DNA from: Lineus longissimus
Lineage: Eukaryota; Nemertea; Pilidiophora; Heteronemertea; Lineidae
Reading direction: 5' to 3'
Length of the DNA: 60,000 bases
Assembly: GCF_910592395.1 (NCBI RefSeq)
Contig: NC_088311.1
Coordinates: forward strand, 5,398,501-5,458,500
Part shown: one piece after another, positions 46,101 to 58,100 of the stretch
Layout: the number at the start of each line of letters is the position of its first letter
Numbering within the stretch: position 1 is the first letter of the stretch
The notes under the pieces: model-generated
Databases searched by the model: none
What the model was told of the DNA's origin: nothing
The model's input: the letters and a program-made list of their open reading frames with translations, nothing else
Translations under genes and position numbers: made by a program

Positions 46101-49100
46101 ATACACCACTGCTCAGCTAGAGAGATTAGACAGGCAGATCAGTCTGGGGACTGGGTCGATTCTATTGTCAAACCCCACTCACAGATTACATCACCAAGTC
46201 AGCTGAAATCCTCTGCCAAGGGAGCAATATTGTCATGCCACATTGTCAGGTATGCAATTTATGACACTTCACTCAACAACTTTTAATACAAGTACTTCAT
46301 CGCCCAATTAGAATAATCGGAGATGGACCAGGGTTCAACTTTTCTCAAAGAAGGTGGCTTACAAGTTCCATATACGATGGTCACAGTAGGACGAGTAGTA
46401 GGGCCCCCTGGTTGGAATTGTCACTTTTTACACGTCCCATTTATATACCGTCAGGAAAATTTGTCAATCCTGCCATTGACAACGGAGGCTTTACCACCTT
46501 CACAAACTTTTCAACTTTCAACTTTCTACTCTCAATATGACAACAGTGAATACTTCGCAGAGGATCAGTGGGAATTGGTCCATGATGAAATTTGTGAGCA
46601 AGTTGTTTTGGCTAGAGTCAGAGTAGGTAGTAGGGTGGTGACTGAAGTTCGAGAGTAGGTTACACACAACTGTGGCAGAAAGCTAATACGACAGGATTAA
46701 CAGAGAGAGACATTCAACAAAAATCTTGACTTACTGGCTCGTAATATGTACGATTACGAGTCTTGAGTGGAAGTGTCTTCGATTTCATGGATGAGTATGA
46801 ATTATCAGCATGACTGGTGGTATAAAGGTCGGTAGATCTAGTATAGTATGGGTCCCGCATAAACTCTCGTGACTTAAAATCTACATATTCGGAAGGCCTT
46901 ACCGAGTCACTGGCAAAATTACGATTGCTAAAGAGAAAGACAACGGAAAGTGCGTGGGTTAGCGAGTATAAGAATGGCAAAATTAGAAACTTTAAACAAT
47001 CAGTAAATTGGAAGAGAACTATGGAGAAAATAATGGGTAGGCAATGATAACTTAGTAACAGTTGGATTAAATTGAAGTTGAGTGCAAGAACATGGAAAAT
47101 GGAGGTTATGGACACTGGATCAGGATCAAATTAAAATGAATTGAAGGTGATGACAGGTGGAAAGGATATGGATCAAACTAAGTTAAGGCTGCAGAATGTG
47201 AGGTGTTTTGTAAACTTTGTTAACACATTTTTCTGAAATAAACCTTAAATGTTGGATGACATTGACATCCTGCAGTGCAAAGGTGGTGCAATCTCAGGGC
47301 CTTGCACTTCTAGATGGACATTGACCACAGAGTAAGAAGGCTGCACATAAGCAGGCACGGCAAACTAAAGCAACAACATATCTATATGATTAAAAATACT
47401 ATTAAAATCAAGTTTCCAGCTTTAACATCACAAACAGAACTTGAACATATATCTTTTGATACACTGCTTCGGATCACAGATTACACATTTGACTTTAAAG
47501 CAACAATCTATCTTAGAGCAATTCAAAAACAACATATTTGAAAAGAGTTTGAATTCAAACACAAAACACATCTTCTGACATTTACTTTGGTTATCAATAT
47601 CATGATGAAGTCAATGAAATGTTATTTCATGCGATGAAATAATGAATGGATCCATGTGGCACAGATGTACAAGCCGTTCAGTCCAGGAAACATTCCTAAT
47701 AACTACTTCAAAGACCTTTTCTTTACGAGATTCAGCAGGCAGTCCAACTTTATCAAAATACCCATTCCCCACGAAAATAGAGTGCTTAAACTGTTGATTA
47801 AAGCCCGCTAACACACAGATGAAACAGGGAAGATTCTGAGAAAGAATGACATCACACGCAAAAAGTGACAGACTTCTACTACATATTCTGAACTCCAGAT
47901 TGTATACATGTAGAACAACAGACAACTCTCTGAGAACTCGTCGACTCCTGTCAAATATTTGGATGGTCTCGACTTGAAACACAGACACTAACACTGCAGA
48001 ATCTTTCAACATTCGGAATAGAGGGACACTAGAGATGTCTCAAAGACAAGACGTAGATGTGGAGTTGACACAACACAATGAAACAGTAAAACACTTGTTT
48101 GGCTCAAACTCTAATCGAGTACACACAGCACTCACTGCCATACCTAGAGAAGGAACACAAAGACACAGAATCTTTGAAATGTCACAGATATGAGTCAAGA
48201 TGAAATGGGATGATCTAGTAAGTCACTCATGACCAAGATGTAACATGCAGTTATCTTGAATCGAAGTAGACAGATGTTTACTTTGAGTAAGATTCGCCAA
48301 TCTCCATGTATTCAGGCTGGTCATCCTCCTCTGTCTCGGATGAACTTAGATACTCCCTGATGAAACAAAGAGCAAGAATTGAGTCATTTATCACAAGACG
48401 AACTGCCACAAGATATAAAAGAACATTATTTCAAATTCTATATACAGTGGAACCCCGGTCGGCGACCACCTCAGTAACGCGACCACCCCGCGAACACGAC
48501 CAAAATTCTCCGGTCCCGAATGGTTTTCTCTCTAATTCTCATTAACTGGCCCTCGCTAACACGACCACCCCGGTACCCAGACCGCGACCACCAGCTTGGT
48601 CGGTCCCAAACTGCAAATTAACCCCGCTAACGCAACCATGAGGCCTAATTGCCGTAATCAACCATGACCGCATCGTATCAATTGGCACCTTCTCGCAAAT
48701 CCGTGTTGATAGTTAGCACCTCGAACACAATGACCATGGGAATCCATATGAAAATAAATGATGTGTAAGTGAGTTTGATCAAATGTAAGCGCAAATAAAA
48801 TGAAGAATAAACTTTCTTTTCGACTCACGGTTTGTTTTTCATCATTTAGTATTAAATGATGTCAAGAGGCATGCACACGTAGTTTTTAGGACAAATAAAT
48901 TATGTTGATTAGTAAGAGTACCGATACTCAAAGTAAAGAATGCTTACTACGTCGTAATATTGATAAAATACGTTTTTAAAAAGATGATTTAATCAGTACC
49001 AGTTCAAATTGGCTGAAGTTAAAGCAGGAAGACATCAGGAATAATTCTCAACATCTTCTCACATCACCTCTCTCAATGTTAGCGGGAATATTAGCTTGAC

Positions 49101-52100
49101 ATCAAGAAGGGCAGCTGCCGATGGTGTGAATGACATGCTTGCTCTAATTAGCATGCTCAAGTTTTAATGTAATGTTTGGTCTAATTAGCTCTCGTCAGTT
49201 TATTAACTCATTTACATAAGTTGTAAATTAAACGCAAAACACTCAAGAAAATGATTTTTTATTCGTGATATACACACAAATTATCGAATCACCCGGTGGC
49301 GTAGTCATTAATGCATGTCAATGTACACACAGCATATCTGCTAGGACGATGTTTTGGCGGGAAAACCTACTTATGATTCTTAAATTCACTAACGCGACCA
49401 CCCCGGTAACACGACCACTTCGGCTTAGTCCCTTGGGAGGTCGTGTTACCGGGGTTCCACTGTAATCTCAACCAAGACCATACATATTCCACATTGCTAC
49501 CATACTGAGACGCTCTGACCAAGTATAGTAATCAAAATGAAAAGGCAATCCTTACAAGCTTTCCCCTTCCCAACCAAAAAACTCATATCCTGATGAAGTT
49601 GTCAATGATAACTTCACCAATGAAACATCCTCTACTTAAAACTACCAGGAGACTTCCAAGAAAGAAAACATTTAGTTTCTGACACAAGTGAAGTTAAGAC
49701 ACTGTTTTTTTTCTTTATTTTGAATAATGCTATCTAAAAACCAAGTTCACCGCACACGCTTATACACTTCATTTTGTGTGTCGAGTGGAACACTAAACAT
49801 GCTCAACTATGTCCCACAATTAAATGTTATTATTGCTAACCCACTCATCTCTAGGCGATGCTGTGCAAGTTGGAAAAAACCCTTAGAAATCAGTCAAAAT
49901 GATCGGGCCCTCATGGTCATCAACATGTAAATGTAGGATTTGAACAACCGTCCAAAACTTATTGTGAAGTTAGCCGCAAATGGTTAGAAATGGGAAAACC
50001 AACGCCTATCGAAAGCAAGCCATTACTCAATTCAAACATCTAATGAAAAAGTGAGTGCATAAAATCATTGGTAGTGGTATGAAGGTGTGTTATAGAAATC
50101 TGGTCTCAAGCTAAGGAAAATGAACAATATTTATGATCATCCACGTCCGACACCGCATAAAATCTAGAATCCAATTGCTACCGTGTTGTCCCAATTGGGG
50201 TGATTGATTCATATGGAATCGATATCATCTATCTCATCTACAGAAATAAACCATACTATAAAGTTGGCAAATATTAAGTGTGAACACTAACACGGCATCA
50301 CTGTCAACTTTCGCAGCACTCCTGGTTAGAGTTAGTCCATTGAAACTCCAAGACTGAAGAGAGAAAATCCACAATTTTTTATCTGTATTATCTCGTTCTG
50401 TCGCTCTGTTTTTGGTCACACTCCGATCACCTGACTCTGGTGAAAGTTATGACTGGCATTTTATATCAAACACGAAAGTGCCCAGTGTTTTCGAGGATTC
50501 TCAAAACATTTCCATTGGGACGAAGTGGTATTAAATGCGCAGGTGGTAATGGAGGATTTTCTCATATCTGACTTGGAGCGAGACCAAAATGCGAGCGGTA
50601 AAACTGATCACACAGGTTTTTTTATCTCAGTGCCTACGTACGGTAACAGCTTTATTGGTGTACTGGGAGGAAATAAGAAGATTCCTGCTGAAGGTCTAGG
50701 ATCAAATGGGTGAAAACGTGATAGATTTGCATGTATTTGCATTGGCATAGGAACACTTGAGTTAGAAAATGAAATCTGGGACATCGCGTGCTGGGATCAG
50801 TCATCGGGGAATGTAGGACTGTTAATACTTGCAAGATTCAGGAAGAAAGGTGCATACAGTGACAGGGAGAAAAGACAGTTGCCAGCAAGACAATACGGGC
50901 AGTCGAATATAAAGTTGGAAGTCGTAGTTATTTTTGAAATATTTTTTTCACGAGTGACGACTTCCAACAATGGAAATTTGGGTTAGGACTAGGAGGGGGC
51001 TTAGGTGTACTCACTGCCCTATTTGGGCTCACACCTGGTGACGATTTCACCTTTAAGTGTTAATACCGTCACATTTGTTTACATCATGGCATCGATAATT
51101 TACTGCTATTTGCAACCAAACAAATAACTTTCAATATCCCAAGTCACTAAATATAAGTTGGAGCAACGGAATTGAAAGCAGATTCGGGAGCCACATTGCA
51201 GGAGCTTCACATCACAAGAAAGGCACATGACCACAAATGACATGGTACTATATAGTATAGACAAATCAGGGATGAGCAATTTACAAACAATTCGGTTTGA
51301 AGAGTATTGTTAATGTTATCTCTAAGTCAGAATCTTACAATCTTTTGCCTGACAAGTGACATACTTTATAGTAGTTAAACTTTGAACTTTATTGGAAAAT
51401 GGCACAGTATTTGATACTTCTGAATTATTATAAACCGTATGCTCAAGGCTGATTTGTCTGTTATCTATTCGCAGGCGACCTTTACCATATGATGGAAATG
51501 GCAACAGATTACATATAATACCAAAAATTGCAGCCCTGGGCTAACATTGAATACATCAGCAAGATCTACCAAGCCCATCAGGAGCTCCATCTATAAGCTA
51601 TTCAAAGAACACTTGACACCTCTAACAGTACTCGTAACAGTACACCTAAGCACAAAAACAAGACACAAGTAGAGTCATGCATTGTCCTAGACTAGACACA
51701 CGCATTTGATTCTTACCCCTTCATGGACACTGATGAAGGTCCGGCTGACGAATGGCGACCCGTCCGTTTAGAACCGTTTGTTGTGTTCGCTGACGGACTT
51801 TTCGTGGTTTTGGCGGTCATTGTTGAGCCCTGCGCACTTTTGGTTCCACCCAGTCTAGTATGTGGTGCTGTGATGCGCTTATGACTCTTCTCTTCTATGC
51901 GCCTGGAGGGACAATAACGGGCATGGTAACCATGGTGACCAGAGACTGACTTGGAGCAGACGCCCCGTTTTATATTCAGCCACCAACCAAGAAACAATTC
52001 AAATCCACACAAGTCTGTTGCTTTCCTAACTCAAACCTTTATTCTATTAATAGCCATTCATATTGGTGACTACCAGGCTGTCATAAACAATGCAACGATT

Positions 52101-55100
52101 GCCCACTTATATATCATTTGTGATCAAAATATTATTAGTATTAAGCAGTTAGTGACCAGAACCAGGGTCATTTTTGCAACATGACCAAATATCAAATTAT
52201 AGTGGTATAAGTTGATGATAGCTAAAGAAACACCATAGAAATTGTCAATGCATTATCAGACAAGAATATTTGGTAAATTGAAATGTTTACTTTAGAATAG
52301 AATACACAAATCTAGTTCTAAAAGTTTACTGTAAGTGCACTGCTAAACCACAAGAGTGATGTAGGTGTCAGATGAATGTTAGTTAAGATTTATTTTTAGA
52401 TTTTAGAAATTATAACCACCATCAAGAATGTGATTGCCCCATACTTACAGCGTGCCTGTGGTTGATGCCCTGGTATGCTTTCGCTGTGCCTTGAGCTGGT
52501 TCAGCTTATCACCCTGAGTCATTATACCTGCTGAACTCCGTGTAACTGGTGCTTCATACTGAAAAGAATCACAGAATTGTTCAATATAGAGACAAATTAC
52601 AACACTGGTGACGAACTGATATACACTATCCATTCTTTTGGATGTCACTTATCAAAGAATAAACAATAAACCATGATATTCGAAGAAGCCTATTTGATTG
52701 GTACGGAGAGACACTTTGAAGGACTGAGTTCTTTTCATTAAATGTATCACTGGACCCTACGACATCAGTAGTAGTTGCCTAAATTTCTTTAGAGTTTGAT
52801 ATGAGATGACTAGGACTAGGGCTACCACAGCCACAAAGCAGAGAGTCTGAATCAGACAAAAGAAAAACACTGCACACACAAATCCAACAAAGGGGCAGAA
52901 ATGGTTATCTCATTGATTGCAGTTCCATTCTTTTGAAAGAAACTGGATTGAAACAATTTTATGAGACTTTGTGCATAAAACTACAAGACATCTGACTGAA
53001 GTGGGGGACAGCACAGAATCAATCATGGGTGGCTCTCAAACATGCAATATGCATATATCGACAATCAAAGAACAGGGATCCACTGACAAGGTATGAAATA
53101 GAACTGAAAACATAGAATAGACTATAAGGTACAATCAGGTAATGGTATTTTACCATTTTAGACACGGTATCAAGCTTGCAAACATTTGGGAGTAAACAAC
53201 TGTATAACAAAAAGAAATTTACAACAAAAACCGATAATCTGGAGCTAGCACAGAATACGGTGATCCACCACATCAATGAATACAACAATCAATACAACAG
53301 CTTCAGGGTTCCCACATTGATTCTACAAATATGAAAGGACTATAGGCATTATCATTCTCTACGACTATTAGATGAGTCTAGGGAGAGTGGGGTTTTAACG
53401 ATCGTGGGAACCCTGTTGACACCAAGACATATAAATAAGAGATGGTCACCACACCTCTTCCTTCAGGTGGTTGTTCTTCACATTGCGGGGGTGATAGAGA
53501 TACAGAACTGTAGCTCTGGGTGGTTGCAAACACTAAAATGGACAGAGACTTTAACTTAGAAGATTATGAAATCTTGAAACAGCTAAACAACACCCAGTCC
53601 CATAAATGGAGTGGAGAAGTTGCTGCCAAGGCATTCATCAACTTAACAACTGTAGTAGCCACGGATGAAACTGGGCCATGAACGCTTCGAATCAAAGACA
53701 CTAGTTGCAGGTGAAATAACCAGATGTATTTTAAAGCAATTTAAGGAGCACATTAGTCTTTCTCTTAGACAACTACAATAGTAGAAGATTGGAAATTCTA
53801 TTGGATTTGTGGTCCATGAAGTTGTATTAGTAGCAATTATCATTTTAATCATAAATAGTAGGTTAAACCTTGATAAACAGTTAAAATGTATCAATGGAAG
53901 CTATTAAGGGGACCAAAGGGATTAAACCAAGTCGGTACTAAAATCGTCTTTACACTAGTCCTCACCTCATCAAAACTTCCTGATTTATATAGGAATGAAT
54001 CGTCTATAGAGATTTTATTGTCCTCTATTCTCATGTCATCCACCCCGGTGAGGATGCGCGATACACTCTGTTTCTCTCGTCGCTTGTCCTGCTCCTTCAG
54101 TTTGGCACGTTGCAGATCACCCTGCATCCAACACCATGACTGTTTCCTGATAAAAAATTATAAATAATTTTCAAATTGCCATTGAGACAACCAGTGGAGT
54201 ATGATGTTTATTGAATCAAGAAGGACCAATTCAAGCATGATGGATTAGTTACATGGTCTTCTCTAAGATTCGTTGTGAAATTAATGTGAACTTGCATTCA
54301 GTGAAAACCAACCCTGATTGAACGGATGCTACTTACTCTTCTAAGAAATGTTGCTGTGGCCCAATTATAGAGCCTGGCCGACATATCCTAAGCCAACCTA
54401 CACATTCTGCTGCTGTGAATTTGAAGTGTTTCATAAGGTAGCACGCAATCAGCGTACCTGTCCTGCCAAGACCAGCTGAAAAAGATGACAAGGTTTTGTG
54501 TAAGCTTTGCGTGCCATAAGTTTTTGACAGATAAAGGAACTCTGGGGTACCAAGAAGCTGCCCACACATCGTTCACCTGAGCTGCCTTGAGATACCAAAC
54601 TCAGAAAAGACCCAACAAAGGACATAATAGGAAGAGCAAGGTTAAGGCCAATTTCAAGCTCATTGACCGATAACATATAAACATGAAATATAGCTGAGGT
54701 GAGATAGCTGCTAACTGGTCCATTTGACAGCTGAGAACACATACCTTTACAATGGACAGCAATAGCACCATCAGTTTTTTCACTCAAGTCTATGAACTGC
54801 CGGACTATCTGTTCGCTAGGAACACTCCCATCGATAAAAAAGAGATCCTGGTGGTCGAAACCTGCATCAAGGAACCGTCTGGCATCGTAGTTTTTCTTGT
54901 TTAGCCGGACGATTGTCGTCACATTATGCTTGCGAAAGTAAGCGAAGTATGCCTCAGGGGCATGCTGCGGGTAGCCTGGAAAGGAAAGGGAAAACGTTAG
55001 TTAGAAACACGAGTAAAAGAATTGGTCAAAAAAGGATGCTAAACCAAATGATTTGACCTTATGATATCTTTCCAAACTTCTGCACCGAATTAATAATCCT

Positions 55101-58100
55101 CACCATTCCATAATATATTGGTTTTGTTTCGACTTCCACGGCATGAATCCAGTGACTTTTAAGCAGACTCTAGATACTAGTTTTTTATTGTCATGAAGCA
55201 GTACCATGATACATCACAGATCAAACATTTTCAAACTGAAATCGTCCCTTTCTTATGACATACCATTAGCACTGGCATTCTTTGGGTCTCTGTCAGTTAA
55301 CAATCAACACTAAATTGCTTACCATTTTCTATTCTGCTTTTATTGTGTGGGCCGCTAAATGCTAGGAATTTACCAGGCACTATCCAGTTCAAATCCCCAT
55401 TTTCCACCCGCTGAAAGGGAAAGAGAAAATTATGATACAACGTTTGTATGTTTCAAGGTTCAGGCAAGAGCCAGCCGGGTGAACCAGGTTCAATCTAGAG
55501 CATAACCACAAAGCATACAGTGTAATGTCAGGTAACATACAAATGTATCTTCACACTCACAGCGCTAGAACTAGCAGTTACCTGGGAGTCAGGATTCATG
55601 TTTCTGACTCAAATACTGAAGCCAAACCACCTCTAAAATACTAGGTACGTTGTTCTTAATAGATGTATTTCAATATTTCGCAGCATTCTAGGACTTTTGA
55701 GATATTCCCTGGGTTAACCAAGTTATCTGAAGTGGTAATCTTCACAGCTTCAGGTAGTATAAGGTCAACCTGTCTACTTGTTCAGATCAGTTTTACTTTA
55801 CCACAGTGCTCACCTCATAGTGTTCATACTCGTGAACATCAAACGTATCGAAACTGAAGAAACCATGGACTAATGCCTGAAAGTACATGTAGAGAAGATT
55901 ATGATATGGTTATTCCTATTATAAATGTACAAAAAACTCATGTTGCTGGCCTACATAACGCATATGTAAGCTCTCGTCTTACTCTTTATATGCTCGGTTT
56001 TATTTGTAGATAAGAAAAGGCATTAATATCCATCACACCAATGCATTCTGGCAATCTTTCAACTTGAAGCAATGCCAGCAATGCATCTATAGCTATACCT
56101 ACCACCACTTCACACATGCAGATAAGTCATCTTCCCCTTCAGCTAGCACTCTCATGATTTGATTTGGCAACCAATCACATTCAACAGATTTGCTCTTTAT
56201 TATTTGCCTTGCTTAAAATATCCAACTTACATTACAAATTGCGAACTTATAATACCACTTATTCATAGCATGTTATATTCTTACCTAGGCCTATGCCAAG
56301 ATATGTACAATCTTAGATAAAGGATTAAAAACCCGTGAGCTAGGCTTCTAAGACCACAGAAACCATGTAAGCCACTAATAACTGTCAACAGTGCAATAGC
56401 GATCATGAACTTTCATGGAAATTTTAAAGATCATATTGACTTTTTCCATGATATAAATTTATTCTAAACCTGGGCCTTTGCAGGTATACTGGAATGAGGT
56501 CAACTGTTCAAGTTGAAATATATTTACACCGTGTTTGTCTGAGCAATATGTGTGTTTGCGTCCCCAGACCAAACAGACATGTGATGATAGAGTAAATTCT
56601 TGCACAAACATGACTCCAGCATTAGGCTTCAAGATTTTGATGAATGCAAGACCAATGATGATCCCAGATTTCCTGATAGAAAAGTATGACGAAAATCAAA
56701 ATAAGAGTAGACATCCTTGTTGTATTCCAATAAGATTTGTGGTTACAGGCAATCCAGCCAAGCAAGCCTTGTTTGAAACCAGTGACATTCTTCATCACTA
56801 CACTACTTGGAAACTCAGTACACTCACCTTGTTCAAGCCATGAAGAACGTCAAGTAACATCAAATTGTATGTACTGGTACCAAATGATGCATCCCTGAAA
56901 TGAGAAACAATGATAGCTCTTTCAGAACAGAAAAGGGTTACAGTAATTTGAACCCGTTCAACCATAGCCAGGGACTTTCAAGACTGCACTGCAATCAATA
57001 AGCTCATGAATTCTGTGGCAAGCAATAATCTATAGCCTTGGGATGTGTCAGACTCTTGACAGACATGGGAGGGATTCTGTTTCTAAAACTTCATGAACTT
57101 GAATGCAGCCCACTGACAAACATGACCCACACATTGAAGCATCCCACTGACAGACTTGACTTACAAATTTCTGAAACCAAAGGCAAACCCAACCAAACCT
57201 TACTAAGTTCTATACTGAGAGGGGGTATCTTTTTGTCATTTGGATGCATTCCATTGGCAAACAAGCCCTCTCACACAGTGAGGATTCACAAGCCAATGCA
57301 CTGTGACTCTGTGAGTGAGTACTGACACACACTTCAAATCAGATATGTTGAATGTCGACCTCTAAATGCACTAACAAAAAACATCAATAAAATAGGTAAA
57401 GTACCCTTTACAAGCCACACTCGCATCAAATGTTACTTCACGCTGATAATAGAAGTGAGCAGCAATACACATAGGATGTCGGTACAACAAACTAGCACTC
57501 ATTTCCAATAGCGGTTTCCATAGCTAGCTATTGATTCCCAGCAGCACCAGCACCCAGTATAAAAACAATCAATAGATTTATAAAACCATAAAAAGTGATG
57601 TGATGTTTTTCCAGCCACGATGATTGAGTAGTTTGGGCAGACATAGGTTTTCCAAGCCAGAGCTTAACACTGAATTCAATAATCCTTATAGCGTGACTCA
57701 TATTGTCAGCATTTTTAAATGTAGCTAAGCCCTTATCAAAATCATTTTAGTGATTATTGGTAACTTACATTTTTAGTTACAAGCATGAAATTTTCCCAAT
57801 ATTCCTGACATGAACTACAGCAGTCATTTACCCAACCCCACAGGAACACTACATTTTCCAGTGAAGTTTTAATAAAAGGTTATTGACTATATCTATATCA
57901 CAAGGACATGTGCCGAGGGAATCCTTGCCTCACACTGAGCCGAATTAAAATGTACATTTCATGTACTGACAATAGTAATGTTGCACAAATACTTACTGCA
58001 GAATTAGGTTGACATTTAATTACGATCCACCTGTTACGCAGTTAACAATCGGGATATATCAATATACCATTCTTTTCTATTCTATTTATTTTGTAAGTCA

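Larger units (their letters stand above)
51903..54336 (-). other. CDC14 region between exons h and l: introns of 190-900 bp
   Basis: Introns 54147-54336, 53533-53965, 52559-53454 and 51903-52448, each with GT-AG ends. No repeat or RNA gene recognised. If candidate exon 53455-53532 is false, the two middle introns are one intron, 52559-53965. Confidence 0.5.

Noticed and set aside
46323-46658. 111-codon plus-strand frame
   Set aside because: No recognisable homology and no splice context; ends just before CDC14 exon n on the other strand.
48278-48356. Exon m as a terminal exon ending YSK and TAA
   Set aside because: A GTAAAC donor lies inside that codon context and joins in frame to exon n, which leads on to a conserved-looking C-terminus. 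The terminal reading remains a possible intron-retention form.
54449-54922. 157-codon minus-strand open frame, the longest in the window, as a single gene
   Set aside because: It is CDC14 exon g read through donor GTATGT into the intron; the sequence after AVHCK is not phosphatase-like and exon h continues the domain.
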